64,000 nt of DNA from Salegentibacter mishustinae (GCF_002900095.1 NZ_LLKN01000002.1:744001-808000); one strand, 5' to 3'. Counted from the stretch's first letter, positions 54,917 through 64,000 are shown. Numbers and translations: made by a program. The notes: a model not told the origin generated them from the letters alone.

Positions 54917-56920
54917 ATGTCAGTTTTAGATTCAAAAATACCTAAAGGGCCTCTAGCAGAAAAGTGGACCAATCATAAAAATGATATTAACCTGGTAAAC
55001 CCTGCCAATAAGCGTAATATTGATGTTATCGTTATTGGAACAGGTCTTGCGGGAGGAGCTGCAGCTGCAACTCTTGCCGAATTAGGTTATAATGTAAAAA
55101 CATTTTGTTACCAGGATTCTCCAAGACGTGCTCACTCTATCGCCGCCCAGGGAGGTATTAACGCCTCTAAGAATTACCAGGGAGATGGCGATTCAGATTA
55201 CCGCTTGTTTTATGATACCGTAAAAGGTGGGGATTATCGTTCTCGTGAAGGGAATGTTTATCGTCTTGCTGAGGTTTCCGGAAATATTATAGATCAATGT
55301 GTGGCACAGGGAGTTCCTTTTGCCCGTGAATACGGTGGTTATTTAGATAACCGCTCCTTTGGTGGGGTGCTTGTTTCCCGTACTTTTTATGCGAAAGGAC
55401 AAACAGGACAACAATTGTTGCTTGGCGCATATTCAGCAATGAACCGCCAGATTAACCGTGGAAAAATACAGCCATTCAACCGTCATGAAATGATGGATTT
55501 AGTATTGGTAGATGGTAAAGCTCGGGGAATTATTGCCAGAAATATGATTACCGGTGAGATTGAACGCCACTCGGCTCACGCCGTGGTATTGGCTTCCGGT
55601 GGTTATGGAAATGTTTTCTTCCTTTCTACAAATGCGATGGGAAGTAACGTGATGGCAGCCTGGAGAGCGCACCGTAGAGGAGCATATTTCGCAAACCCTT
55701 GCTATACACAAATTCACCCAACCTGTATTCCGGTTTCAGGAGATCATCAATCAAAACTTACGTTGATGTCTGAATCCCTTCGGAATGATGGACGAATTTG
55801 GGTGCCTAAGAAAGAAGAAGACGCTAAAGCTATAAGAGAAGGTAAGAAAAAACCAACAGAACTTTCAGAAGATGAAAGAGATTATTACTTAGAGCGTCGT
55901 TATCCTGCGTTTGGTAACCTTGTGCCTAGAGATGTGGCGTCAAGAGCAGCTAAAGAGCGTTGCGATGCCGGTTATGGAGTAAATAAAACAGGACAGGCAG
56001 TTTACCTGGATTTTGCGAGTGCCATAGAGCGTTACGGAAAGGAAAAAGCTTTTACTTCAGGGAATAAAAATGCTTCGAAAGAAGAAATTACTAAGCTTGG
56101 GAAAGAAGTAGTTGCTTCTAAATATGGAAACCTCTTCGATATGTATCAGAAGATCGTAGACCAAAATCCATATGAAACCCCAATGATGATATATCCAGCG
56201 GTTCACTATACAATGGGTGGACTTTGGGTAGATTACAACCTGCAAACTACCATTCCGGGTTGTTATGCTGCCGGAGAAGCGAACTTCTCAGATCACGGTG
56301 CTAACAGGCTTGGAGCTTCTGCATTAATGCAAGGGCTGGCAGATGGTTATTTTGTATTGCCATATACTATTGGAGATTATTTATCAAACGACATTCGTAC
56401 TGGAGCAATTCCTACAGATTCACCAGAATTTGAAGAAACCGAGAAGGCTGTAAAAGAACGAATTGACAAGTTGATGAATGCCGGCGGAAAGAAATCTGTT
56501 GATTCCTACCATAAGGAATTAGGACTTATTATGTGGAACAAATGCGGAATGGCACGTAACGCAGAAGGATTAAAAGAAGCGATTGAAGAAATTGCAGCTT
56601 TAAGAGAAGATTTCTGGAAAAACGTAAAAGTTCCCGGAAGTGCTACTTCTAAAAATGCAGAGCTTGAAAAAGCTGGTCGTGTAGCAGATTTCCTTGAACT
56701 TGGAGAATTATTCGCTAAAGATGCACTACATAGAGAAGAATCTTGTGGAGGGCACTTTAGAGAAGAATACCAAACCGAGGAAGGTGAAGCTTTAAGGGAC
56801 GATGAGAACTTTAAGTATGTTGCTGCCTGGGAGTATAAAGGGAAACCTGCAGATGCCGTGCTTCACAAAGAAGACCTGGTATTTGAAAATATAGAATTGA
56901 AAACAAGAAGTTATAAATAG
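54917..56920 (+). CDS. sdhA: Succinate dehydrogenase flavoprotein subunit
   Basis: SdhA oxidises succinate to fumarate with covalent FAD. The 667-residue protein has the dinucleotide motif [12 protein letters not shown], the FAD-linking His in [25 protein letters not shown], and the active-site stretches [11 protein letters not shown] and [18 protein letters not shown]. The long form is usual for Bacteroidota. It lies between sdhC and sdhB. A 67-nt gap with an inverted repeat follows. Confidence 0.97.
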   Translation: MSVLDSKIPKGPLAEKWTNHKNDINLVNPANKRNIDVIVIGTGLAGGAAAATLAELGYNVKTFCYQDSPRRAHSIAAQGGINASKNYQGDGDSDYRLFYDTVKGGDYRSREGNVYRLAEVSGNIIDQCVAQGVPFAREYGGYLDNRSFGGVLVSRTFYAKGQTGQQLLLGAYSAMNRQINRGKIQPFNRHEMMDLVLVDGKARGIIARNMITGEIERHSAHAVVLASGGYGNVFFLSTNAMGSNVMAAWRAHRRGAYFANPCYTQIHPTCIPVSGDHQSKLTLMSESLRNDGRIWVPKKEEDAKAIREGKKKPTELSEDERDYYLERRYPAFGNLVPRDVASRAAKERCDAGYGVNKTGQAVYLDFASAIERYGKEKAFTSGNKNASKEEITKLGKEVVASKYGNLFDMYQKIVDQNPYETPMMIYPAVHYTMGGLWVDYNLQTTIPGCYAAGEANFSDHGANRLGASALMQGLADGYFVLPYTIGDYLSNDIRTGAIPTDSPEFEETEKAVKERIDKLMNAGGKKSVDSYHKELGLIMWNKCGMARNAEGLKEAIEEIAALREDFWKNVKVPGSATSKNAELEKAGRVADFLELGELFAKDALHREESCGGHFREEYQTEEGEALRDDENFKYVAAWEYKGKPADAVLHKEDLVFENIELKTRSYK

Positions 56921-56932
56921 AATTGAGATTTA

Positions 56933-56979
56933 AGTATTGAGTATAAAAGCTCAATACTAAATACTCACTACTCAATACT
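56933..56979 (+). repeat. Inverted and direct agtattgag/ctcaatact repeats between sdhA and sdhB
   Basis: agtattgag (56933-56941) pairs with ctcaatact (56950-56958), and a second ctcaatact is found at 56971-56979, so the first arm could pair with either copy. The two alternative hairpins lie just before the sdhB start (56988). They may affect sdhB translation or mRNA stability, or may simply be an intergenic repeat of this lineage. Confidence 0.5.
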
Positions 56980-56987
56980 TTTAAGAT

Positions 56988-57734
56988 ATGAAGCTTAACT
57001 TAAAAATATGGCGTCAGGAAAATGCCACTGCTAAAGGAAAAATGGTAGATTATCCTGTAGATGGAATAGATGGAGATATGTCTTTTCTTGAAATGCTGGA
57101 TATACTTAACGAGCAGTTGGTAGAAAAAGGAGAAGATACCATTCAGTTTGATCACGATTGTCGTGAGGGAATTTGTGGTTCTTGTTCTTTGCAAATTAAC
57201 GGCGAGCCACACGGCCCAGATAAGTTAATCGCAACCTGCCAGTTGCATATGCGCTCTTTTAAAGATGGTGATACCATTTATATAGAGCCATTTAGAGCAA
57301 AAGCTTTTCCGGTAATAAAAGACCTTATTGTAGATCGTACTGCTTTTGATAGGATTCAGCAAGCCTGGGGGTATGTTTCAGTAAATACTTCGGGGAATAC
57401 CGTAGATGCCAATACTATTCCAATAGAAAAAGAAAAAGCCGATGAATCTTTTAACGCGGCAACCTGCATTGGTTGTGGAGCTTGTGTAGCAGCTTGTAAG
57501 AATGCGAGTGCTATGTTGTTTACATCAGCAAAAGTTTCTCAGTATGCTTTACTTCCGCAAGGTCGTGTAGAAGCTACCGAGCGTGTTCAGGCAATGGTTA
57601 GACAAATGGACGAAGAAGGATTTGGAAACTGTAGTAATACGGGAGCCTGCGAAATAGAATGTCCTAAAGGAATTTCTTTAGAGAATATCGCACGTATGAA
57701 CCGTGAATACCTTTCAGCAAGTATAAAAGGATAA
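56988..57734 (+). CDS. sdhB: Succinate dehydrogenase iron-sulfur subunit
   Basis: SdhB links FAD to the membrane subunit through three Fe-S clusters. The 248-residue protein shows all of them: the [2Fe-2S] ligands in [15 protein letters not shown] with a later Cys in IATCQLHM, the [4Fe-4S] site [13 protein letters not shown], and the [3Fe-4S]-side cysteines in [15 protein letters not shown]. It ends the sdhCAB operon, and a terminator starts 26 nt later. Confidence 0.97.
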   Translation: MKLNLKIWRQENATAKGKMVDYPVDGIDGDMSFLEMLDILNEQLVEKGEDTIQFDHDCREGICGSCSLQINGEPHGPDKLIATCQLHMRSFKDGDTIYIEPFRAKAFPVIKDLIVDRTAFDRIQQAWGYVSVNTSGNTVDANTIPIEKEKADESFNAATCIGCGACVAACKNASAMLFTSAKVSQYALLPQGRVEATERVQAMVRQMDEEGFGNCSNTGACEIECPKGISLENIARMNREYLSASIKG

Positions 57735-57759
57735 AACTTCCTTAAATACAAATAAAACG

Positions 57760-57791
57760 ATCCCAAATTCTTTTTGAATTTGGGATTTTTT
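57760..57791 (+). terminator. Rho-independent terminator of sdhCAB
   Basis: The stem atcccaaattc (57760-57770) pairs with gaatttgggat (57776-57786), and Ts follow. It shows that an in-frame ATG at 57774 in the next frame is not a real start. Confidence 0.85.
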
Positions 57792-57899
57792 ATGCAACTT
57801 AATCAACTACCTCGAAGAAAGTGCAGGAGGTATTTTACGAGAATAAATTCACCCAATTTCGATGTTGCATATCATTTAATGGAATTTAAAAATAATATA

Positions 57900-59054
57900 A
57901 TGCCAGATTTTCAAAATCTTCCTTCAAAACTTCCAGCCGGGAAAACCAGTATATTTTCAGTAATGAGTGGGCTTGCAAGAAAGCATAAAGCGATAGATCT
58001 TTCCCAGGGTTTTCCCAATTTTGAAACCGATAATCATTTAAAAGAGCTGGTTTGTAAAGCGATGAAAGATGGCTACAACCAGTATCCGCCCATGAATGGC
58101 ATTCCCGAATTGCGGGAGCAAATAGTTAGCAAAATTGAAAATCTCTACGGAAAGAAATATGAGGAAGCTTCCGAAATTATTTTCACCGCAGGAGCTACCC
58201 AGGCTCTATATTGTGCTATAAGTGCATTTGTGCATCCCGGAGATGAAGTAATTGTTTTTAAACCGGCCTACGATTCTTATGAACCCGATATTAAACTGGC
58301 TGGAGGTAAACCTGTTTTAATCGAATTAAAAGGAAAAGATTTTAAAATCGACTGGCAGGAAGTTGAAGATAGAATAACTTCTAAAACCAGAATGATTGTA
58401 ATTAACACGCCGCATAATCCAACAGGAACCGTTCTTTCAAAAAGTGATATGCAGCAACTTGAAAAATTGCTGAAAAGCACCAATATTATCTTGTTAAGCG
58501 ATGAGGTATACGAGCATCTTATTTATGATGACGAACAGCATCAAAGCGCTTCCAAATTTCCCGGTTTAGCTGAAAGGGCTATTGTGTGTGCTTCCTTTGG
58601 CAAAACTTTTCATAATACGGGTTGGAAAATGGGCTATTGCGTAGCTCCCGAAGTTTTAATGAAGGAGATCATTAAGTTTCATCAAGCTACGGTTTTTTGT
58701 GTGAATCATCCAATGCAGCGGGCTTTTGCAGAATATTTAAAAAATCCGGAGCACTATTTGAGCCTGGGAAATTTCTATCAGCAAAAACGCGATAAATTCC
58801 TTGAGCTGATGCAAGGCTCAAAATTTAAAGGAACTCCCTCAAAAGGTACCTATTTCCAGGTGATGGACTATTCAGAAATTACCGATGAACATGATGTAGA
58901 TTTTGCCAAAAGATTGATTACTGAGCACGGACTGGCCACTATCCCGGTATCGGTATTTCATAAAGATGGAAAAGATCACAAACAGTTGCGTTTCTGCTTC
59001 GCTAAAACCGACGAAACCCTGGAAAAAGCAGCTGAGATTTTACATAAATTATAG
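57900..59054 (+). CDS. Class I PLP aminotransferase (methionine aminotransferase type)
   Basis: The 384-residue protein is a fold-type I aminotransferase: IDLSQGFPNFETD, FTAGATQALYCAI, INTPHNPTGT, the Asp/Tyr pair in LLSDEVYEHL, and the PLP Lys in FGKTFHNTGWKMGY. The pattern with SLSQGFPDF-like and GWKMGYC text is that of YbdL-type methionine or kynurenine-oxoglutarate aminotransferases. ATG 57900 (MPDFQNLPSKL) is chosen. A start at 57774 would lie within the sdh terminator. A TDO-like gene is far upstream (14005), so a kynurenine role is possible but not shown. Confidence 0.88.
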   Translation: MPDFQNLPSKLPAGKTSIFSVMSGLARKHKAIDLSQGFPNFETDNHLKELVCKAMKDGYNQYPPMNGIPELREQIVSKIENLYGKKYEEASEIIFTAGATQALYCAISAFVHPGDEVIVFKPAYDSYEPDIKLAGGKPVLIELKGKDFKIDWQEVEDRITSKTRMIVINTPHNPTGTVLSKSDMQQLEKLLKSTNIILLSDEVYEHLIYDDEQHQSASKFPGLAERAIVCASFGKTFHNTGWKMGYCVAPEVLMKEIIKFHQATVFCVNHPMQRAFAEYLKNPEHYLSLGNFYQQKRDKFLELMQGSKFKGTPSKGTYFQVMDYSEITDEHDVDFAKRLITEHGLATIPVSVFHKDGKDHKQLRFCFAKTDETLEKAAEILHKL

Positions 59055-59082
59055 TATCGAGGTTGTCTGAAAAGTCTAGTTT

Positions 59083-59162
59083 CGTCAAACTGAACTCGTT
59101 TCAGTTTCTAACATATTTTTAATTGTCAATATCTTAGATTCTGAATTAAATTCAGGATGACG
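59083..59162. repeat. Dispersed intergenic repeat with inverted ends, copy 2
   Basis: It begins cgtcaaactgaactcgtttc and ends ttcaggatgacg. The ends match the copy at 48782-48885 and are near-inverted repeats of each other. It fills the gap between the aminotransferase and PdeM-like genes. Confidence 0.65.
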
Positions 59163-59197
59163 ATTTCATTTTTTTTCTAAGTCACTCAAATAAACCA

Positions 59198-59833
59198 ATG
59201 ACCATAAATCTCCAAAATCAAACTTTTGAACTTCACCCCAGCGGTGCCGCTTTTTGGAAAGAAGAAGGAATCCTCTTAATTAGCGATGTGCATTTAGGAA
59301 AGATTTCTCATTTCAGAAAATTTGGAAGTGCGGTGCCTCATAAAGCGATCAATGCAAATTTTTTAAGATTAAGCGAAGTAGTGGGGAAATTTCAGCCAAA
59401 AATTGTCTGCTTTTTAGGAGATCTTTTTCATAGCGATCTTAATAATGAGTGGAGATTATTCGAAAACTGGCTTAGTTTTGTAGAAGCCGAAGTAGCTTTA
59501 ATAGCAGGAAATCACGATATAATTTCCCCCTTAAAATATGAAGAATTGAGCGTGAAAATTCATTCTGAATGGCAGCTTAATGGTTTTTTGCTTACCCACC
59601 ATCCAGAAAACAGGACAGATTTCTTTAACCTTTGCGGACATATTCACCCGGGCTATCGATTAAATGGAAAAGGAAAACAAAGCCTTAAATTGCCTTGTTT
59701 TTTCCGAAGAAAAGATCAATTGATTTTTCCTGCTTTTGGAGAATTCACCGGGAATTTTATGATGAAGCTAAATGAAGGGGAAAAAGCATACGCAATTACC
59801 CAAAATGAAGTAATTTTAATAGAAAACAGCTAA
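59198..59833 (+). CDS. pdeM: DNA-ligase-associated-type metallophosphoesterase (PdeM)
   Basis: The 211-residue protein has all calcineurin-type metal motifs: SDVHLGK, FLGDLFHSD, AGNHD, THHPE and CGHIHPGY. The length and sequence fit PdeM, which is encoded with an Lhr-type helicase, an exonuclease and an ATP-dependent ligase in many bacteria. None of these partners is in the window. Family members hydrolyse phosphodiesters with a Mn-type dinuclear site. It is 2 nt from the following TspO-related gene. Confidence 0.88.
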   Translation: MTINLQNQTFELHPSGAAFWKEEGILLISDVHLGKISHFRKFGSAVPHKAINANFLRLSEVVGKFQPKIVCFLGDLFHSDLNNEWRLFENWLSFVEAEVALIAGNHDIISPLKYEELSVKIHSEWQLNGFLLTHHPENRTDFFNLCGHIHPGYRLNGKGKQSLKLPCFFRRKDQLIFPAFGEFTGNFMMKLNEGEKAYAITQNEVILIENS

Positions 59834-59835
59834 AA

Positions 59836-60627
59836 ATGGAAAAACGTCTTGCGGTACTCAATTTTATCTCGGTAATTTTAATTATTGCCGTTAGTTATAT
59901 TTCTCAAACGGGAATCATTAACGGGAATACTATGGGTAGCCTTAGTGCCGAGTATTATAATCTTTTTACTCCTGCAGGTTATGCTTTTGCCATTTGGGGA
60001 ATAATCTTTCTTTCGCTTCTAGGCTTTTCTGGTTATCAACTTTTTCAGGCATTTTCAGCGAAAAATGATCTGGAGTTTTTAAAGAATTCCGGTTACTGGT
60101 TTTTAACGGCTAACCTGGCCAATGCTGCCTGGGTAATATTTTGGCTTTATGAGTTTACGGGAGTTTCAGTACTGCTCATGTTTTTAATTCTTTTCTCTCT
60201 TATAAAAATAATCCTGAAAACCAATATGGAACGCTGGGATGCCCCATTAAAAATCCTTGCTTTTAGCTGGTGGCCTATTTGCCTTTATTCAGGATGGATC
60301 GCCGTTGCCAGTATCGCGAATGTTTCGGCTTATCTTTCTAAAATAGATTGGACAGCACCGTTTTTTGGAGAAGAAATTTGGACAGTTATTATTATTGCGG
60401 TGGCTGTTTTTCTAAATATCGCTATGATCTGGCGCAGAAATATGCGGGAATTTGCCGCAGTTGGCGTTTGGGCGTTAATCGCTATTTATTTTAGACATTT
60501 TGGCGAAATCCCACTTATCGCTTATTCTGCTTTAATAGGTGCGGTTGCTATTTTTTCAAATATTATTTACCACGGCTGGTTGAATAAGGAAACAAACCCG
60601 ATGTATAAATTGATGAAGCGGGATTAA
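59836..60627 (+). CDS. TspO/MBR-related tryptophan-rich membrane protein
   Basis: The 263-residue protein has seven or eight hydrophobic helices and the TspO-like motif FTPAGYAFAIWGIIF (about 45-60), with AAWVIFWLYEF and SWWPICLYSGW rich in aromatic residues. TspO proteins bind porphyrins or sterols. This longer form with extra helices is annotated as tryptophan-rich sensory protein in many bacteria, and its role is uncertain. It starts 2 nt after pdeM, so both are probably co-transcribed. Confidence 0.8.
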   Translation: MEKRLAVLNFISVILIIAVSYISQTGIINGNTMGSLSAEYYNLFTPAGYAFAIWGIIFLSLLGFSGYQLFQAFSAKNDLEFLKNSGYWFLTANLANAAWVIFWLYEFTGVSVLLMFLILFSLIKIILKTNMERWDAPLKILAFSWWPICLYSGWIAVASIANVSAYLSKIDWTAPFFGEEIWTVIIIAVAVFLNIAMIWRRNMREFAAVGVWALIAIYFRHFGEIPLIAYSALIGAVAIFSNIIYHGWLNKETNPMYKLMKRD

Positions 60628-60654
60628 CTCCTCTATTTCGAGGGTGAGACTTTG

Positions 60655-62013
60655 CTAAACCATTCCTTTAATATCGCTTGCCCAACTGGGATAAGTGAAA
60701 ATCATTTTCTTTAAAGTTTCACAATCCAGCTTTCCGCACATCGCCATCACAAACATATTGATGATTTCGGAAGCTTCCGGGCCAACTAAATGAGCCCCAA
60801 GTACGAGTCCGGTTTTTTTATCCACCAGGGTCTTATAGGCGTATATTTTCTCATTGATATGTTTTGCATTAAACCATTCGGGCACTAATTTGTGTTCCAG
60901 TTCATAATCGTATCCCTGTTCCTTAGCTTCCTTTTCTGAAAGTCCTACGGAAGCCAGTTTTGGCAGGGTAAATACTACTGTAGGTTGCGGCGGATAATCT
61001 GCTTTTTTAGGCTCTTTTTTATTCAAAAGATTCGCTGCAACGATCTTTGATTCCTGTGAAGAAAGTGGCGTTAAAGGTAAGCCAGAACTTGCCGAAACAT
61101 CACCACAGGCATAAACGCTCTTGTTAGTGGTATTTTGAAGAAATTCGTTAACGCTAATTCCCTTTTTTGAAAAGTCAACGTTCCCTTTTTCCAAATCCAG
61201 ATCTTCTATAGATGGAACGCGACCTGCGGTATTAAAAACCATTTCAGCTTTGGCCGAAACCTCTTTTCCGTTTTGATTTGCTTTTACTCTAAAGTTCTTT
61301 TGCAGTTTTTCAATTTCATTTACTTCGGCATTAAAAATAAAATCGATTCCCAGGTCTTCTTCCGAAACTTGCTGGATGTATTTCACCATATCTTCATCGA
61401 AGTTGGAAAGCGGTCCTGGCGCAAAATCCATCATGGTTACTTTTACCCCAAAACGAGCTGCGATATGCGCGAATTCCATTCCAATATATCCCGCACCGAT
61501 AAAAATCATCGTTTCGGGTAATTCTTTTAGATCGAGAAAATCTTCGCTTAAAAGAGCATATTCTTCGCCAGGGATCTTTAATGGCATAGCTTTTTGCCCG
61601 GTAGCGATAACGATCTTATCTGCGGTTACCGTTTTGCCTTCAACAGAAAGCGTGTTTTCATCCAAAAATTTTGGAGATTGGTGATACATTTTGATGTCCA
61701 GAGCAGCCAGATCTTTTTCAGTGGCGGCAGGAATGGCATCTACAAATGTTTCTTTAAAAGTCATGAGATCACTCCAATTTACTTCAGGCATTTTGGTGAT
61801 TCCCATGCCCTGCATTTTAGTAGCGCGATCTATAATTTCAGTAAAACCAACTAAAACTTTTTTAGGGTCACAGCCACGATTGGGGCAGGTGCCGCCATAC
61901 TCTCTGTTATCGGCTATCGCGACCTTCCATCCTGCCTTAGCGCAGTCTTTTGCTACACCTTTTCCGGCGGTTCCGGTTCCTATTACAAATACGTCAAAAT
62001 GCTCAAATCCCAT
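60655..62013 (-). CDS. FAD-dependent pyridine nucleotide-disulfide oxidoreductase with atypical active site
   Basis: The 452-residue protein resembles dihydrolipoamide dehydrogenase, glutathione reductase and mercuric reductase. It has the FAD motif IGTGTAGKG (11-19), the redox-active disulfide Cys43/Cys48 in GGTCPNRGC, the NAD(P)H motif IGAGYIGME, and YACGDVS for the second FAD contact. In the C-terminal dimer domain, where the family has a His-Pro...Glu pair, the text is YPSWASD (Tyr441, Asp447). The catalytic His is therefore absent, so it is not a standard lipoamide dehydrogenase or glutathione reductase. The substrate is unknown. Confidence 0.88.
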   Translation of the reverse strand: MGFEHFDVFVIGTGTAGKGVAKDCAKAGWKVAIADNREYGGTCPNRGCDPKKVLVGFTEIIDRATKMQGMGITKMPEVNWSDLMTFKETFVDAIPAATEKDLAALDIKMYHQSPKFLDENTLSVEGKTVTADKIVIATGQKAMPLKIPGEEYALLSEDFLDLKELPETMIFIGAGYIGMEFAHIAARFGVKVTMMDFAPGPLSNFDEDMVKYIQQVSEEDLGIDFIFNAEVNEIEKLQKNFRVKANQNGKEVSAKAEMVFNTAGRVPSIEDLDLEKGNVDFSKKGISVNEFLQNTTNKSVYACGDVSASSGLPLTPLSSQESKIVAANLLNKKEPKKADYPPQPTVVFTLPKLASVGLSEKEAKEQGYDYELEHKLVPEWFNAKHINEKIYAYKTLVDKKTGLVLGAHLVGPEASEIINMFVMAMCGKLDCETLKKMIFTYPSWASDIKGMV

Positions 62014-62150
62014 AATTATAAGTTCTTACAGCAAATTAGGCATCTGCAGACATTTTTGCTGTTATAAAAATGGTAAAAGTGGAGTGGAAAAGAAATTCTT
62101 TGGTATTAAAGAAAGTATAAATTAACTAACGTTAAAAAAATGTTGAGAGG

Positions 62151-62181
62151 TTGCGGGACAAAATTTCTGCAATTATCTTTG
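62151..62181 (+). promoter_or_regulatory. mfd promoter with -33 TTG and -7 TAtcTTTG
   Basis: TTG (62151-62153), a 20-nt spacer and TATCTTTG (62174-62181) make the best full promoter in the window. The ATG follows after 5 nt. Confidence 0.75.
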
Positions 62182-62186
62182 CGCCA

Positions 62187-64000
62187 ATGAGTAAAACTAT
62201 TATCGCCCAAAGCTTTGCACAATCCTCGCAACAGCAGGAATTGCGGGAGTCCCTTGTCTCTTCTGAAAAAAATCGGACTAAAATTCAACTAAAAGGACTT
62301 GTTGGTTCTGCTTTTTCTTTTGTTGTAGCCAACGCGTTTAAAGAAGCTGAAAAGCCCTTTTTACTGATTTTTAATGATAAAGAAGAAGCTGCTTATTATT
62401 TAAACGATCTCGAGCAACTGGTAGGAGAAAAGAATGTGCTTTTTTATCCCGGCAGTTACCGCCGTCCTTATCAAATAGAGGAAACAGATAATGCGAATGT
62501 ACTGTTACGAGCCGAAGTTTTGAACCGAATCAACTCGCGTAAAAAACCGGCGATAATTGTTACCTATCCCGATGCTTTATTTGAAAAAGTAGTTACTAGA
62601 AAGGAACTCGATAGAAGCACGCTAAAAATTTCTGTGGAAGACGAACTTTCTATAGATTTTGTAAACGAAGTTTTATTCGAATATAAATTTAAGCGGGTAG
62701 ATTTTGTAACCGAACCGGGCGAATTTTCAGTACGTGGTGGAATAATAGATGTTTTTTCCTTTAGTAACGATGAGCCTTACCGTATCGAGTTTTTTGGGGA
62801 CGAAGTAGATAGCATTAGAAGTTTTGATGTAGAAACCCAGCTTTCTACAGATAAAGTGAAGAAAATTTCGGTAATGCCGAATGTTGAAAATAAACACCTT
62901 GACGAAATACGGGACAGTTTTCTAAAATATATTTCAGAAAAAACCGTGGTGTTTGTTAAAAACCTCGATTTACTCACTGCCCAGGCCGATAAACTTTTTA
63001 GCAAGGCAGAAGAAGCTTTTAATAAACTTTCTGAAGAAGTAAAACATAGCGAACCCAAAGAGCTGTTTTGTGACGGGCAGTTAATTAAAAGTCAGCTGGA
63101 GCTTTTTTCAGTTGTTGAACTGAGCAATCAGGCGTATTTAGAGCCTCAGAAAAATATAGAATTTCAAACAAAACCCCAGCCTTCTTTTAATAAGCAATTC
63201 GATTTACTGATTGACAACTTAATTGAAAATCAGGAAAACGGATATACAAATTATATTTTCTGCGTTAGCGAACAGCAAGCCAAACGCTTCCACGATATCT
63301 TCGATGACCAGGAACGTATCGTAAAATACCAAACAATTACTTTGGCTTTATTCCAGGGCTTTATAGATGAGGCCGGAAAAAACATTTGCTATACCGATCA
63401 CCAGATCTTTGAACGTTATCATAAGTTTCATCTTAAGAATGGTTATGCTAAAAAACAGGCGATTACCCTTAAGGAACTTGGTAATCTTGAGGTGGGCGAT
63501 TATGTAACCCATATTGATCATGGAATAGGCAAATTTGGCGGACTTCAGAAAATTGATGTTGAAGGGAAAAAGCAGGAAGCCATCAAGCTTTTCTATGGCG
63601 AGCGCGATATTTTATATGTTAGCATACATTCGCTGCATAAAATTTCAAAATATAACGGGAAGGATGGCAAAGAGCCCAAGATCTTTAAATTGGGAAGCAA
63701 TGCCTGGAAGAAATTAAAGCAAAAGACCAAGGCCCGGGTTAAGCATATTGCCTACAATCTAATTGAACTTTACGCAAAACGTAGATTACAAAAGGGTTTT
63801 GCCTTTGGCCCAGATTCTTACTTACAACACGAGCTGGAAGCCTCTTTTATGTATGAAGATACGCCAGATCAAAGTACCGCTACCCAGGCGGTAAAAGAAG
63901 ATATGGAAAACGAGCGCCCTATGGATCGGTTGGTTTGTGGGGATGTTGGTTTCGGGAAAACAGAGGTTGCTATTCGGGCAGCTTTTAAAGCGGTAGATAA
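62187..64000 (+). CDS. mfd: Transcription-repair coupling factor Mfd, N-terminal half (runs off the window)
   Basis: Mfd removes RNA polymerase stalled at lesions and recruits UvrA for excision repair. The frame is open from ATG 62187 to the last base, about 604 codons of an expected 1,100 or so. Visible parts are the UvrB-like N-terminal module (FYPGSYRRPYQIEE, RGGIIDVFSF, YRIEFFGDEVDSI), the RNA-polymerase-interaction domain (LEVGDYVTHIDHGIGKFGGL, about 433-452), and the translocase Walker A GDVGFGKTEVAIRA (about 585-598). The promoter lies directly before the start, so the mRNA should be leaderless or nearly so. Confidence 0.96.
   Translation, partial: MSKTIIAQSFAQSSQQQELRESLVSSEKNRTKIQLKGLVGSAFSFVVANAFKEAEKPFLLIFNDKEEAAYYLNDLEQLVGEKNVLFYPGSYRRPYQIEETDNANVLLRAEVLNRINSRKKPAIIVTYPDALFEKVVTRKELDRSTLKISVEDELSIDFVNEVLFEYKFKRVDFVTEPGEFSVRGGIIDVFSFSNDEPYRIEFFGDEVDSIRSFDVETQLSTDKVKKISVMPNVENKHLDEIRDSFLKYISEKTVVFVKNLDLLTAQADKLFSKAEEAFNKLSEEVKHSEPKELFCDGQLIKSQLELFSVVELSNQAYLEPQKNIEFQTKPQPSFNKQFDLLIDNLIENQENGYTNYIFCVSEQQAKRFHDIFDDQERIVKYQTITLALFQGFIDEAGKNICYTDHQIFERYHKFHLKNGYAKKQAITLKELGNLEVGDYVTHIDHGIGKFGGLQKIDVEGKKQEAIKLFYGERDILYVSIHSLHKISKYNGKDGKEPKIFKLGSNAWKKLKQKTKARVKHIAYNLIELYAKRRLQKGFAFGPDSYLQHELEASFMYEDTPDQSTATQAVKEDMENERPMDRLVCGDVGFGKTEVAIRAAFKAVD

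Noticed and set aside
57774-57899. Upstream start extending the aminotransferase by 42 residues
   Set aside because: The ATG lies inside the sdhCAB terminator hairpin, and the extension resembles no family member.
62106-62288. Minus-strand open frame at the start of mfd
   Set aside because: It lies antisense across the mfd promoter and first codons, which are well supported.
1-64000. rRNA, tRNA, prophage or integrase genes and attachment sites
   Set aside because: I looked in the intergenic regions and found no cloverleaf, rRNA-like or phage-like sequence. This was by eye, so a covariance-model scan would be decisive.

Overview
The window is a chromosomal segment of a member of the Bacteroidota, most likely family Flavobacteriaceae (a Salegentibacter/Zunongwangia/Gramella-like marine type is plausible; the genus is a guess). 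The grounds are low G+C, dense short-spaced genes without clear Shine-Dalgarno sites, TAnnTTTG-type -7 promoter boxes, CarboxypepD_reg-type TonB receptors, Bacteroidota-only families (DUF2480, DUF3078, DUF5689) and a SufABCDSE operon. I see no rRNA, tRNA, prophage, insertion sequence or CRISPR array.

Layout. 1-6.1 kb: the end of ileS, a DksA-like protein and lspA on +; then on the minus strand a receiver protein with a PAS histidine kinase, a 5-formyl-THF cyclo-ligase, and a tight cassette of RimK-type ligase, RimB-type retropepsin-fold protein and AstE-like metallo-deacylase. 6.3-18 kb (+): uvrC, a patatin/outer-membrane-barrel fusion, tyrosine and tryptophan catabolism (hmgA, hppD, TDO-like) with a DUF3108 protein and an M23 peptidase, then pgi. 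18-36 kb: an accessory region with three related TonB-dependent receptors, a repeat lipoprotein, a lipoprotein endonuclease I with Ig-like repeats, an exported endonuclease/exonuclease/phosphatase protein, a DUF5689 lipoprotein, a TonB energy transducer and small secreted proteins. 36-46 kb (minus): hflX, DUF3078, DUF2480 and a suf Fe-S operon (sufA-B-lipoprotein-C-D-S-META lipoprotein-E-T). 46-52 kb: thiL, a small zinc-ribbon protein, an alpha/beta hydrolase, aminopeptidase P, and CbpA/CbpM. 52-64 kb: asnB, sdhCAB, a methionine-type aminotransferase, a PdeM-like phosphoesterase, a TspO-related protein, a flavoprotein disulfide reductase with an atypical active site, and the first half of mfd.

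The most interesting assembly is 18-36 kb. Two different exported nucleases sit with three TonB receptors of one subfamily and their lipoprotein partners, which suggests uptake of extracellular DNA or nucleotides for phosphorus, nitrogen or carbon. Receptors 1 and 2 share a GTTAA...TTAAC inverted-repeat element and leader, and a weaker copy lies between the divergent nuclease and receptor 3. A second pattern is that uvrC, mfd and hflX each have a perfect TAnnTTTG box exactly 5 nt before the ATG, which predicts leaderless or nearly leaderless mRNAs for two nucleotide-excision-repair factors and a ribosome-associated GTPase.
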